A stretch of DNA of 64,000 bases from Paenibacillus_AB sp036577625 (lineage in GTDB: Bacteria > Bacillota > Bacilli > Paenibacillales > NBRC-103111), in the NCBI RefSeq assembly GCF_036577625.1, contig NZ_JARBDC010000060.1, positions 1-64,000 of the forward strand, written 5' to 3'. Shown one piece after another: positions 1-9,431 of this stretch. Every line of letters begins with the position of its first letter. The first letter of the stretch is position 1. Position numbers and translations under genes: made by a program. Under the pieces are notes generated by a model, which had not been told where the DNA came from, searched no databases, and worked only from the letters and a program-made list of their open reading frames with translations.

Positions 1-468
<468 letters not shown>

Positions 469-616
469 GTTGCTTATTAGATGAGCCGATTTGCTCATTA
501 CTTGACTAGCTTGTTATGGTCTCGCGAGAGACCGCACTTGCACGCTCGTTGTTCAGTTTTCAAGGAGCAAATTCGATGACCTTCGTCAACTTTCGCCGTT
601 TTGCGGCGACCTCTTT

Positions 617-646
617 AATATAACACATCCGCCTATTTCTTTGCAA
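617..646 (-). promoter_or_regulatory. rRNA operon promoter P2 (proximal)
   Basis: On the minus strand there is a -35 TTGCAA (641-646), an 18-nt spacer and a -10 TATATT (617-622; with TTATAT as the -10 the spacer is 17). It lies about 150 nt upstream of the 16S 5' end, a typical rrn leader distance. An A/T-rich run at 647-668 just upstream could act as an UP element. Confidence 0.65.
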
Positions 647-712
647 GCTTTTTTGAAAATTATTTTTCGAAGCTTGCCGACCGATGCATTGCCGTTTGAA
701 GCGGCAAGAGAT

Positions 713-741
713 AGACTACCACGCCCATACGAGAAAGTCAA
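713..741 (-). promoter_or_regulatory. rRNA operon promoter P1 (distal)
   Basis: On the minus strand there is a -35 TTGACT (736-741), a 17-nt spacer and a -10 TAGTCT (713-718). Together with the proximal promoter this gives the tandem arrangement typical of Bacillales rrn operons. The -10 is a weak match. Confidence 0.5.
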
Positions 742-785
742 CATCTTTTTTCTTACTCTATGATTAAACCGACTTGTCGGATTTG

Positions 786-817
786 AAACAAAAGCGGGCG
801 CCTTCGCAGCGCCCGCC
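786..817 (-). terminator. Intrinsic terminator of the HD-GYP gene
   Basis: A perfect 8-bp GC stem (794-801 with 809-816) is followed, on the minus strand, by a T-rich tract (786-793). It sits directly after the stop codon at 820, and separates gyrA/HD-GYP transcription from the rRNA promoters. Confidence 0.85.
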
Positions 818-819
818 GG

Positions 820-1860
820 TCATACGACTTCCTGTATAAATAATTTGCGGTCGACCGCCAAATTGACGATGGTTCCGTTAATGTTCACCATCGGACGCGT
901 CGGATTCGCCCGGTCCGTAAAAATAATTTCGCCGATCCGATTGTCGCTCAGCCTTACGATCGTACCGTGATGAAATTGCGTCACCTTATGGATAAACGTC
1001 GAGACGATCGTCGGCTCCAGCTTGCCGAACGATTCCTTCTGAACCTGCTCGAGCACGAGATACGGCGACTGCGCCTTCTTGTAGGTCCGATTGCTCGTCA
1101 TCGCGTGAAAAATATCGGCTACCGCGATCACTTTCGCATACGGATGGATTTTGTCGCCTTTCACGGCAAGCGGATAGCCCGAACCATCCTCCCGCTCGTG
1201 ATGCTGCAAAGCGCAAAGCTTCGAGCCGTCGTTGAGCGAAGCCGTATTTTTAAGAATGGCGTACCCGTACAGCGTATGACGTCTCACCTCTTCCACTTCG
1301 GCGGCCGTCAGCTTGGAAGGTTTGGCCAATATGGCCGGATCGACCTTCGCGTTGCCGATGTCGTGCAGCAATCCGCCCAATGCGATCGGTATCCAGTCCT
1401 TGCTCTGGAATCCGTGCCATTTCCCCAGCAAATACGAGGTAAGAGCGACCATGATGCTGTTGTGATACATATATTCGTCCGAGTTCAGCATTCTCGGCGT
1501 AAACGTCAAAATGTTGTAATGCTCGATTTTGGCGATCAACTGCTCGAGTCCCGTTCGAATATCCAATATCGGAATGGTCGGGGAAGCCATCGCGTTTTTG
1601 AACACCTTTTTCAGCAGTTGCAGCATTTTGTCGTATTCGGTGTAAAACTGGATGAGGCCCGATTCTTCCTGCCTTTCTTCCGATTTGGCCGACGCCTCCG
1701 GCTCGATCGTGACGGCCGGGATGAGAAACGCCCGCAAAATGTCATACTCCCTCTGGGTAACGTAAAAACCTTTCTTGAACAAAACGTTGCCCATTTTCGT
1801 AACGACATCTTCGACGATTTTATCGCCGATTTTCAACTGGGAAACGGAAATGATCGCCAT
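820..1860 (-). CDS. HD-GYP domain protein, probable c-di-GMP phosphodiesterase
   Basis: This 346-aa protein has a variable N-terminal third and then an HD-GYP domain. The HD doublet is in LLHDIGNAKV (about residues 166-167), and HHE and GYP follow in HHEREDGSGYP (about 220-230). These are the metal-binding and GYP signatures of the family, which hydrolyses cyclic di-GMP. No signal peptide or membrane segment is visible, so it is probably cytosolic. The gene starts about 50 nt after gyrA, on the same strand, and is probably read through from gyrA. No receiver or sensor domain is recognisable in the N-terminal part. Catalytic activity is inferred from the intact motifs. Confidence 0.88.
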   Translation of the reverse strand: MAIISVSQLKIGDKIVEDVVTKMGNVLFKKGFYVTQREYDILRAFLIPAVTIEPEASAKSEERQEESGLIQFYTEYDKMLQLLKKVFKNAMASPTIPILDIRTGLEQLIAKIEHYNILTFTPRMLNSDEYMYHNSIMVALTSYLLGKWHGFQSKDWIPIALGGLLHDIGNAKVDPAILAKPSKLTAAEVEEVRRHTLYGYAILKNTASLNDGSKLCALQHHEREDGSGYPLAVKGDKIHPYAKVIAVADIFHAMTSNRTYKKAQSPYLVLEQVQKESFGKLEPTIVSTFIHKVTQFHHGTIVRLSDNRIGEIIFTDRANPTRPMVNINGTIVNLAVDRKLFIQEVV

Positions 1861-1909
1861 CCTATGTCGCCTGCCTTGCGTTCTCGTTTATCGAATCTCC
1901 CGTTCCGGT

Positions 1910-4372
1910 TTATTGTTCCTCGTCGGATTCCGCATCGGCCGGCGCTTCTTCGCTTTTCTCGACCCGCGTAACGGTAGCGACCTCGTCGTCCTCGCGCGTA
2001 TGAATCAGCTTGACGCCCTGCGTATTGCGGCCCATCGTGTTGATTCCCGACATGCTCGTGCGGATAATCGTGCCCGAAGCGGTAATAATCATAAGGTCTT
2101 CTTCGTTTTTGACGACCTTGAGACCTACGACCGGACCGTTCTTCGGCGTAATGTTCAGCGTCTTGATCCCTTTGCCGCCGCGCGACTGGATGCGGTATTC
2201 GTCCATCGGCGTCCGCTTGCCGTACCCTTTGGACGTAACGATGAGTACGTCGTCGTTCAAATCGACGACATCCATATCGATGACGGCATCGTCGTCGGCG
2301 ATCGAAATGCCTTTTACCCCGGTCGCCGAACGTCCCATCGAACGGACGTCCTCCTCGGAAAACCGGATCGACATCCCTTGCCGCGTCCCCATAATGATTT
2401 CCTGCTTGCCGTCGGTCAGCTTCACGCCGATCAAATCGTCGTCCTCGCGCAGGTGGATCGCGATCAAGCCCGCCTTGCGGATGTTGGCGTAATCGTCGAG
2501 CGGCGTCTTTTTGACGATTCCGTTTTTGGTGGCGAAAAACAAATATTTGTCGGAATCGAAATTTTCGATCGGAATGACCGCGTTCACTGTCTCGCCCTGT
2601 TCGATCTGGATCAGGTTGATGATCGGCGTTCCCCGGGCCGTACGGCTCAAATCGGGAATTTCGTAAGCTTTCAGCCGGTACGCCTTCCCTTTGTTCGTGA
2701 AAAACATCAAATAATGATGCGTATTCGAAACGAACAAATGTTCGAGGAAGTCGTTGTCTTTCGTATCCATCCCGACGACGCCGCGGCCGCCCCGCTTCTG
2801 ACTGCGGTAGGTCGTAACCGGCAGCCGTTTGATATAGCCGGAATGCGTAATCGTAATGATGACGTCCTCGCGCGGGATCAAGTCCTCGTCTTCGATGCTT
2901 TCTTCGCCGATCGTAATTTCGCTGCGGCGTTCGTCGGCGTATTTCTCGCGAATTTCCCGCAGCTCTTCGCTAATAATGCCGAGAATCAGCTTTTCGTCGG
3001 CCAAAATGGCGCGGTATTCGGCGATTTTTTGCATCAATTCCGCGTACTCCGCCTCGATCTTTTCCCGCTCCAACCCGGTGAGCCGCTGCAGACGCATGTC
3101 CAAAATCGCCTGCGCCTGCTCGTGGCTCAAGTTGAAACGGTTCATGAGACCGTCGCGCGCTTCTTCCGTCGTCCGGGACGACCGGATCAGCGTAATGACC
3201 TCGTCCAAGTTGTCGAGAGCGATGCGCAGCCCTTCGAGAATATGCGCCCGGGCTTCCGCTTTTTTCAAATCGTACTCGGTCCGACGGCGTATGACTTCCT
3301 GCTGGTGTTTCAAATAATAATGGAGCATGTCCTTCAGGTTCAGCACTTTCGGCTCGCCGTTCACGAGCGCGAGCATGATGATCCCGTAGTTGGACTGCAT
3401 CGGCGTATGCTTATACAAATTGTTCAGCACGACGTTCGGATTGACGTCGCGGCGAAGCTCGATAACGATGCGCATCCCGGTGCGGTCGGACTCGTCCCGC
3501 AAATCGGTAATGCCGTCGATATGCTTGTCGCGCACGAGCTCGGCGATTTTTTCGACGAGCTTCGCCTTGTTCACTTTATACGGCAGCTCGTACACGATTA
3601 TACGGGCTTTGTTGTTCGATTCCTCGATGTTGACTTTCGCCCGCATCGTGGCGGAGCCGCGGCCCGTCGTATACGCCTGGCGGATGCCCTCGCGCCCCAA
3701 AATGTAGGCGCCCGTCGGAAAGTCCGGGCCTTTGATGACCTGCATCAGCTCGAGCGGCGTGACGTCCGGGTTGTCGATCAGCATTTGCACGCCGTCGATC
3801 ACCTCGCCGAGGTTATGCGGCGGAATGCTTGTCGCCATCCCTACGGCGATTCCGTACGAGCCGTTGACGAGCAAGTTCGGATAGCGGGAAGGAAGGACGG
3901 AAGGCTCGACTTCTTCGCCGTCGTAATTGGGCACGAAATCGATCGTTTCCTTTTGCAAATCGCGCAAAAGCTCCATCGAAATTTTCGACAGCCGCGCTTC
4001 CGTGTATCGCATCGCCGCGGCGAAGTCGCCGTCGATCGAGCCGAAGTTGCCGTGACCGTCGACGAGCATGTACCGGGTCGAGAAATCTTGCGCCATCCCG
4101 ACCATCGTTTCGTATACGGCCGAATCGCCGTGCGGATGGTATTTGCCGATAACTTCCCCTACGATTCTCGCCGATTTCTTGTAAGGCTTATCCGGTGCCA
4201 TGCCGAGCTCGGACATCGCGTACAATATGCGGCGGTGCACCGGCTTCAGTCCGTCGCGGACGTCGGGAAGCGCGCGGCTTACGATGATGCTCATCGCGTA
4301 ATCCATGAAGGACGTGCGCATTTCGTTGCTGATGTCGATATCTTTTATGAGCGAACGATTTTCTTCAGCCAT
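1910..4372 (-). CDS. gyrA: DNA gyrase subunit A
   Basis: This 820-aa subunit breaks and rejoins DNA in the A2B2 gyrase that introduces negative supercoils. The start of the N-terminal breakage-reunion domain is plain. The catalytic tyrosine is Y123 in the MRYTEARL motif, and the quinolone-resistance region reads HPHGDSAVYE with Ser84 and Glu88, the residues seen in quinolone-sensitive Bacillus enzymes. The C-terminal beta-pinwheel carries a GyrA-box-like SQKRGGRG, which favours gyrase over ParC. The tail is acidic. The gene follows gyrB by 105 nt. Confidence 0.98.
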   Translation of the reverse strand: MAEENRSLIKDIDISNEMRTSFMDYAMSIIVSRALPDVRDGLKPVHRRILYAMSELGMAPDKPYKKSARIVGEVIGKYHPHGDSAVYETMVGMAQDFSTRYMLVDGHGNFGSIDGDFAAAMRYTEARLSKISMELLRDLQKETIDFVPNYDGEEVEPSVLPSRYPNLLVNGSYGIAVGMATSIPPHNLGEVIDGVQMLIDNPDVTPLELMQVIKGPDFPTGAYILGREGIRQAYTTGRGSATMRAKVNIEESNNKARIIVYELPYKVNKAKLVEKIAELVRDKHIDGITDLRDESDRTGMRIVIELRRDVNPNVVLNNLYKHTPMQSNYGIIMLALVNGEPKVLNLKDMLHYYLKHQQEVIRRRTEYDLKKAEARAHILEGLRIALDNLDEVITLIRSSRTTEEARDGLMNRFNLSHEQAQAILDMRLQRLTGLEREKIEAEYAELMQKIAEYRAILADEKLILGIISEELREIREKYADERRSEITIGEESIEDEDLIPREDVIITITHSGYIKRLPVTTYRSQKRGGRGVVGMDTKDNDFLEHLFVSNTHHYLMFFTNKGKAYRLKAYEIPDLSRTARGTPIINLIQIEQGETVNAVIPIENFDSDKYLFFATKNGIVKKTPLDDYANIRKAGLIAIHLREDDDLIGVKLTDGKQEIIMGTRQGMSIRFSEEDVRSMGRSATGVKGISIADDDAVIDMDVVDLNDDVLIVTSKGYGKRTPMDEYRIQSRGGKGIKTLNITPKNGPVVGLKVVKNEEDLMIITASGTIIRTSMSGINTMGRNTQGVKLIHTREDDEVATVTRVEKSEEAPADAESDEEQ

Positions 4373-4477
4373 GGGACCTCCTGGAAGCTGGTTGTTCGGC
4401 GAACGCTACGCGCGGGGCGCAGCCGGTTTCGCCTTTCGTTTCCGCAACTTGCGCGGCGTTTGTGCCGGCGTATCGGA

Positions 4478-6391
4478 TCAAACGTCCAAGTTTTTGACGA
4501 ACTTGGCGTGTTCTTGGATAAACTCTCTGCGCGGCTCGACGTTGTCGCCCATGAGCGCGTCGAAAATGGCGTCGGCTTCGATCGCGTCCTGGATGCTCAC
4601 CTGCAGCATCGTCCGGCTTTCCGGATCCATCGTCGTTTCCCACAATTGCTCCGGGTTCATTTCGCCGAGACCTTTGTACCGCTGGATGTTCGCCTTGACG
4701 CCTTCGCCGAATTCCTGCAAAATCGCATCGCGCTGCTTCTCGTTATAGGCATAACGAACGGTCTTGTTCCGTTCGATTTTGAACAGCGGCGGCTGCGCGA
4801 TATACACGTAGCCGGCTTCGATAATTTTGCGCATATACCGGTAAAAGAACGTCAGCAGCAGCGTCCGGATGTGGGCGCCGTCCACGTCGGCGTCGGTCAT
4901 GATAATGACTTTATGGTAACGCGCTTTGGACAAGTCGAAATCGTCGCCGATTCCCGTGCCGAGCGCCGTAATGATCGCGCGGATTTCCGCGTTGGACAAA
5001 ATTTTGTCGAGACGCGACTTCTCGACGTTCAAAATTTTCCCGCGAAGCGGCAAAATCGCCTGGAAATGCCGATCTCGGCCCTGCTTGGCCGAACCGCCCG
5101 CGGAGTCGCCTTCGACGATGTACACTTCGCTGATCGACGCGTCGCGGGACGAGCAGTCGGCCAGCTTGCCGGGCAGCGAGCTGACCTCGAGCGCGCTTTT
5201 GCGCCGGGTCAATTCCCTCGCCTTGCGGGCCGCTTCCCGGGCGCGCGCCGCTTGAATGCCCTTCTCCACGATCCGCTTGGCGATCGCCGGATTTTCGTTC
5301 AAAAATTCCTCGAACTTATCCGCGAAAAGAGATTCGACAATACTGCGCACTTCGCTGTTGCCGAGCTTCGTCTTCGTCTGGCCTTCGAACTGCGGGTCGG
5401 GAATTTTGACGGAAATGATCGCGGTCAAGCCTTCACGGACGTCGTCCCCGGTCAGGTTGGAGTCGCTGTCCTTGATCGCGTTCGTTTTGCGGGCATAATC
5501 GTTCAAAATGCGGGTTAAAGCGCTTTTAAACCCCGATTCGTGCGTGCCGCCTTCATGGGTGTTGATATTGTTGGCGAACGAGTAAATGTTTTCGGTGTAG
5601 CTGTCGTTGTACTGCAGCGCCACTTCCGCCTGGATCTTGTCTTTCTCGCCTTCGATGTAGATCGGCGGCTCGTGAATCGCCTGCTTTGTCCGGTTCAAAT
5701 ATTCGACGTACGAGACGATGCCGCCGTCCGCCTTGTACGTGTTCGACAAATCGTGGCGCTCGTCGATAAGCTGAATTTCGATGCCTTTATTCAAAAACGC
5801 AAGCTCGCGTATGCGCGATTGCAGCATATCGTACTCGAATTCGGTCGTTTCCGTAAAAATGTCCGGGTCCGGCTTGAACGTAATTTTCGTTCCGGTCTCG
5901 TCCGTGTCGCCGACGATCTGAATGTCGTATTGCGGCTTCCCCCGGCTGTATTCCTGTTTATAAACGTGCCCGTCCTTCCACTTCACTTCGACGACGAGCT
6001 TTTCCGAGAGCGCGTTGACGACGGACACGCCGACCCCGTGCAGACCGCCGGACACTTTGTACCCTTCGCCGCCGAATTTGCCGCCCGCATGCAGAACGGT
6101 CAAGACGACTTCGAGCGTCGATTTTTTCAGTTTGGCATTTTCGCCGACCGGGATGCCCCGGCCGTTGTCGATGACGGTCACGCTGTTGTCTTTATGGACG
6201 ATGACCTGGATTAATGTGCAATATCCCGCCAACGCCTCGTCGATGCTGTTATCTACTACTTCCCAAACCAAATGGTGAAGCCCCCGGACGCCGGTTGACC
6301 CAATATACATCCCCGGGCGTTTGCGTACCGCTTCGAGTCCTTCAAGCACCTGGATCTGGCTTTCGTCGTATGTGTGTTGGTTGACAGTCAT
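4478..6391 (-). CDS. gyrB: DNA gyrase subunit B
   Basis: This 637-aa ATPase subunit of DNA gyrase begins with the GHKL ATP-binding fold (VWEVVDNSIDEA; GLHGVGVSVVNA). It continues through the transducer domain to a TOPRIM domain with EGDSAGGSAKQGRDR and the DxD metal site in MTDADVDGAHIRTLL. The length matches Bacillus GyrB (about 638-640 aa). It ends with the conserved tail region RREFIQEHAKFVKNLDV. It lies between remB and gyrA in the classic origin order. Confidence 0.98.
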   Translation of the reverse strand: MTVNQHTYDESQIQVLEGLEAVRKRPGMYIGSTGVRGLHHLVWEVVDNSIDEALAGYCTLIQVIVHKDNSVTVIDNGRGIPVGENAKLKKSTLEVVLTVLHAGGKFGGEGYKVSGGLHGVGVSVVNALSEKLVVEVKWKDGHVYKQEYSRGKPQYDIQIVGDTDETGTKITFKPDPDIFTETTEFEYDMLQSRIRELAFLNKGIEIQLIDERHDLSNTYKADGGIVSYVEYLNRTKQAIHEPPIYIEGEKDKIQAEVALQYNDSYTENIYSFANNINTHEGGTHESGFKSALTRILNDYARKTNAIKDSDSNLTGDDVREGLTAIISVKIPDPQFEGQTKTKLGNSEVRSIVESLFADKFEEFLNENPAIAKRIVEKGIQAARAREAARKARELTRRKSALEVSSLPGKLADCSSRDASISEVYIVEGDSAGGSAKQGRDRHFQAILPLRGKILNVEKSRLDKILSNAEIRAIITALGTGIGDDFDLSKARYHKVIIMTDADVDGAHIRTLLLTFFYRYMRKIIEAGYVYIAQPPLFKIERNKTVRYAYNEKQRDAILQEFGEGVKANIQRYKGLGEMNPEQLWETTMDPESRTMLQVSIQDAIEADAIFDALMGDNVEPRREFIQEHAKFVKNLDV

Positions 6392-6399
6392 TCGCTAGG

Positions 6400-6681
6400 T
6401 CACCTACTTCTCTGATTTGAAAATGGTTCGATATCGCTGACGAGCAAGCTGCTGGTCCGTTTTTTGAGCGTCGTCGACGAGATGGGAGAGTAGTAAACTT
6501 TCGTTTTCGTCACGACGATCGACTTGCACTCTTCTTCGCCGATCACTTCCACGTTTTTTTCTTTTTGGGCATGCAGCACGAAACTTTTCGATATTTTCGA
6601 AGACTTCTCGACGGACAGATCGAAGATGGCGATAAGCTCGGACGTACGAATGATTTTTTCTCCGCCTAAATGAATAAACAT
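6400..6681 (-). CDS. remB: Extracellular matrix regulator RemB (YaaB, DUF370)
   Basis: This 93-aa protein begins MFIHLGGEKIIRTSELIAIFD, the N-terminus of the DUF370/RemB family. RemB is related to RemA, a DNA-binding activator of biofilm matrix genes in Bacillus subtilis, where remB also lies between recF and gyrB. The basic C-terminal tail (about residues 72-93) is less conserved. It is followed 8 nt later by gyrB, suggesting co-transcription. Confidence 0.9.
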   Translation of the reverse strand: MFIHLGGEKIIRTSELIAIFDLSVEKSSKISKSFVLHAQKEKNVEVIGEEECKSIVVTKTKVYYSPISSTTLKKRTSSLLVSDIEPFSNQRSR

Positions 6682-6719
6682 GACGAATCAGCTCCTCTTT
6701 CGATTTAAGCGAGCGTTGA

Positions 6720-7829
6720 CTAAACCAATCGGCCGTTTCGCACATGAAAAATGGAGGCGTTCTCCAGTCGATTCATCTGAAGGCTTTCAACGCCGGTCGT
6801 GGTGATGAACGTCTGAACTTTCGTCTGGAACGTCTCGAGAAGTTGGGTTTGCCGATATGTGTCCAATTCGGACAGAACGTCGTCGAGCAAGAGCAGCGGA
6901 TATTCGCCGACTTCCTCCTGGATAAACTCGATTTCGGCGAGTTTTAACGACAGCGCGGTTGTTCGCTGCTGCCCTTGCGAACCGAACGTCTGGACGTCTT
7001 TGCCGTTGATGTAGAAAGCCAGATCGTCCCGGTGGGGGCCGTACAGCGTCGTGCTTCGTCGTATTTCCTGATCCTTAGCCTGTGATAACTTTATCATAAA
7101 TTGCTCAAATAAAACAGATTCTTCTACCGAATCGTCATAGGCGAACGAAGGCTTGTACTCGATGGCGAGCGTTTCCGAGCCGTTCGTAATGCCGCGATGG
7201 ATAGATTCCGCCCATATTTGCAACTTATGAATAAAGTTTTGACGTTTTTTCATAATTTTAATACTCAGGCGGACAAGTTGTTCGTTCCACACCTCGAGCA
7301 GCGTCCCGTTCGCCGGCGATGCGCCGAACGACTGCTTGAGCAGGTTGTTGCGCTGCGCGAGCACTTTCTGATATTGCGACAAGTCATATATATACGAGGG
7401 CAGCACCTGCCCGATCTCCATGTCGAGAAACCGGCGGCGGACGCCGGGAGAGCCTTTGACGATGCTCAAATCTTCCGGCGCGAACATGACGACGTTGAGC
7501 GCTCCGATAAAATTGCTCAGCTTTTTTTGCTCCAGCCCGTTGATAATCGCTTTTTTGCCTTGATTCGAAAACGTCAGGTCGAGGGTGCACGGGCCGTATT
7601 TTTTATCGAACTCCCCGTGCAGCGTCGTCCGTTCGGCGCCGAAGCGGATCAGCTCCTTATCGTGATGCGTCCGGTGCGACTTGGTCAAGGCGAGCACGAA
7701 TATCGCTTCGAGCAAATTCGTTTTCCCTTGGGCGTTCGGGCCGATGAAAATATTGACGGCGCCTTCCGTCGCCAGCTCTACCGATTCGTAGTTGCGATAG
7801 TCGCGGAGCGCCAGTTTTTTCAGATACAA
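6720..7829 (-). CDS. recF: DNA replication/repair protein RecF
   Basis: This 369-aa SMC-like ABC ATPase helps load RecA at single-stranded gaps. Walker A is GPNAQGKT (residues 30-37), the ABC signature region is GSQGQQRTTALSLKLAE (about 285), and Walker B is LLLLDDVLSELD (about 322). Length and start (MYLKKLALRDYRNY) match the family. It lies 11 nt downstream of yaaA. Confidence 0.97.
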   Translation of the reverse strand: MYLKKLALRDYRNYESVELATEGAVNIFIGPNAQGKTNLLEAIFVLALTKSHRTHHDKELIRFGAERTTLHGEFDKKYGPCTLDLTFSNQGKKAIINGLEQKKLSNFIGALNVVMFAPEDLSIVKGSPGVRRRFLDMEIGQVLPSYIYDLSQYQKVLAQRNNLLKQSFGASPANGTLLEVWNEQLVRLSIKIMKKRQNFIHKLQIWAESIHRGITNGSETLAIEYKPSFAYDDSVEESVLFEQFMIKLSQAKDQEIRRSTTLYGPHRDDLAFYINGKDVQTFGSQGQQRTTALSLKLAEIEFIQEEVGEYPLLLLDDVLSELDTYRQTQLLETFQTKVQTFITTTGVESLQMNRLENASIFHVRNGRLV

Positions 7830-7840
7830 GCAGAAGCCTC

Positions 7841-8059
7841 CTAGCTACGCCGCTCGACCGCGAACGTTCCGCAGCCTTCCACCGCAACGCGGTCGCCGGC
7901 GTACAGCTTGCGTCCTCTGCGGTTTTCCGGCTCGTCGTTTACGGAAATCGCGGTCTCCTTGACGAAAACTTTCGCTTCCCCGCCCGTCGATATGCAGTCC
8001 GCCAGCTTCAAAAATTGACCGAGCGTAATGAATTCCGTCGAAATGGTGATCGTCTTCAT
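7841..8059 (-). CDS. yaaA: S4-domain RNA-binding protein YaaA (RlbA)
   Basis: This 72-aa protein is a single S4 RNA-binding fold with the GGEAKVFV and NRRGRKLYAGD motifs of the YaaA/YlmH-like family found next to recF in Firmicutes. In B. subtilis it is linked to late 50S ribosome assembly. I chose the ATG at 8059 because a GGGGTG Shine-Dalgarno lies 6 nt upstream; a GTG at 8068 would add three residues. The gene starts 13 nt after dnaN. Confidence 0.9.
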   Translation of the reverse strand: MKTITISTEFITLGQFLKLADCISTGGEAKVFVKETAISVNDEPENRRGRKLYAGDRVAVEGCGTFAVERRS

Positions 8060-8072
8060 CTCTTGCACCCCG

Positions 8073-9215
8073 TCAGCCCGTCGTCCGGTAAGGCATGATC
8101 AGATGCAGCATGTTGGAGTGGTCCTCCGGCTTCATGATGATCGGCTGCATCGCGCCGCGGAAACAAATTTGGATAAAATCGCTGTCGATGACCTTGAGCG
8201 CGTCGAGCATATATTTGGAGTTGAACGAGATGCTGAGCAGGTCGCCGGTCAGCTTGTGCGTTTCGATCTGCTCCGTCACTTTGCCGAGCTCGCTGGAGCT
8301 GGACGATATTTCGACCGACTGGTCTTCCTTCAGCGTCATTTTCACGATATTCGTCTTCTCTTCGCGCGACAGCAAGTAAGCGCGGTCGATTGCGTCGGCC
8401 AGCTTGCGCGTGTCGATCGTCAGCTCGGTTTGGAACGATTGCGGAATGAGCTTCGACGTGTCCGGGTAGGCGCCGTCCAAAATGCGCGTGTAAAATAAAA
8501 TATTTTCCATTTTGAACAGCACCTGGTTGTTCGCGACAACGATTTCGACGGTCATGTTATCGTCGGGAAGCAGCTTGTTCAGCTCGTTCAAGCTTTTGCC
8601 GGCAATGACGATATTTTGAAAGTCGACTCCGCCTTCGGATGAAATTTGCGCTTCCCGCGACGCCATCCGCAGCCGGTCGCAGGCGATCAGCTTCAGCCGG
8701 TTTTGGGCGAAATTCCACAAGACGCCGGTCAGGATCGGCGACGTTTCGCTGGTGGAGACGGCGAACGTCGTTTGCCGGATCATGCTTTTCAGCAAATCGC
8801 TCGATACGTTCACGACGTTGTGCTCCTCCAGCTGCGGGAGGAGAGGGTACTCTTCGGGATCGAGGCCGACGAGCTGAATTTCCGCCGCTCCGGAGCGAAT
8901 CCATGTAATAAAATTTTGTTTCACCTCGATCGTCACTTCGGGCGACGGCAGCTTGCGGATCATCTCCGTAAAAAATTTCGCCGGCAGCACGACGCTGCCG
9001 GTAGCAGCCACTTGCACGATTTCCGTTCCGTCGAGCTCGCGCGGAATAAAGCTTTGTATCGAAATTTCCGTATCGGACGCCGTCAGCGTGACGCCGTTTT
9101 CGTCCACATCTATTTTGATGCCGGTCAAGATCGGGATCGTCGTCCGGCTGGAGATCGCTTTCGACACGTGCTGGATCGATTCGTTCAAGTTGTCTTTCAA
9201 AATATGGATTCTCAT
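8073..9215 (-). CDS. dnaN: DNA polymerase III beta subunit (sliding clamp)
   Basis: This 380-aa protein forms the ring clamp that tethers polymerase III to DNA. It has the three-domain beta-clamp pattern and ends with IMPYRTTG, a variant of the usual C-terminus. I chose the ATG at 9215 (MRIHILKDNLNESIQHV), which has a GGGAG ribosome site and matches the family N-terminus; the open frame extends further upstream without homology. It lies between dnaA and yaaA. Confidence 0.97.
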   Translation of the reverse strand: MRIHILKDNLNESIQHVSKAISSRTTIPILTGIKIDVDENGVTLTASDTEISIQSFIPRELDGTEIVQVAATGSVVLPAKFFTEMIRKLPSPEVTIEVKQNFITWIRSGAAEIQLVGLDPEEYPLLPQLEEHNVVNVSSDLLKSMIRQTTFAVSTSETSPILTGVLWNFAQNRLKLIACDRLRMASREAQISSEGGVDFQNIVIAGKSLNELNKLLPDDNMTVEIVVANNQVLFKMENILFYTRILDGAYPDTSKLIPQSFQTELTIDTRKLADAIDRAYLLSREEKTNIVKMTLKEDQSVEISSSSSELGKVTEQIETHKLTGDLLSISFNSKYMLDALKVIDSDFIQICFRGAMQPIIMKPEDHSNMLHLIMPYRTTG

Positions 9216-9355
9216 TATTTCAACTCCCGGTTCTAAATGATTCCGAAGCTCGCATAAGATAACGATGTAGACGAGGATGCGGAAAGCGAACGGCTTGCGC
9301 GTCACTATTAAGTATATATCTTTTATAGTGCAGGTAGTAGTAGGCGCCCTGAATA

Positions 9356-9424
9356 TGTGGATATGTGGGCAAACCGCTTGAACAATAAAGCCTATCCACA
9401 TGTGAATAGTTTGTGCATAGGCTT
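9356..9424. promoter_or_regulatory. DnaA-box cluster between dnaA and dnaN (second oriC part)
   Basis: There are close matches to the DnaA box TTATCCACA at 9356-9364 (minus, ATATCCACA), 9392-9400 (plus, CTATCCACA), 9401-9409 (minus, CTATTCACA) and 9412-9420 (minus, CTATGCACA). The two central boxes are back to back. They are enclosed by an 8-bp inverted repeat (9388-9395 with 9417-9424). An A/T-rich stretch follows at 9305-9330, a candidate unwinding element. Bacillus-type origins are bipartite, with boxes on both sides of dnaA; this is the dnaA-dnaN part. Confidence 0.75.
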
Positions 9425-9431
9425 CCGATTA

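Noticed and set aside
1775..5518. 1247-codon open frame on the plus strand
   Set aside because: It is antisense to gyrA and gyrB, Arg/Asp/His-rich as expected for the shadow of GC-rich coding, with no domain or ribosome site.
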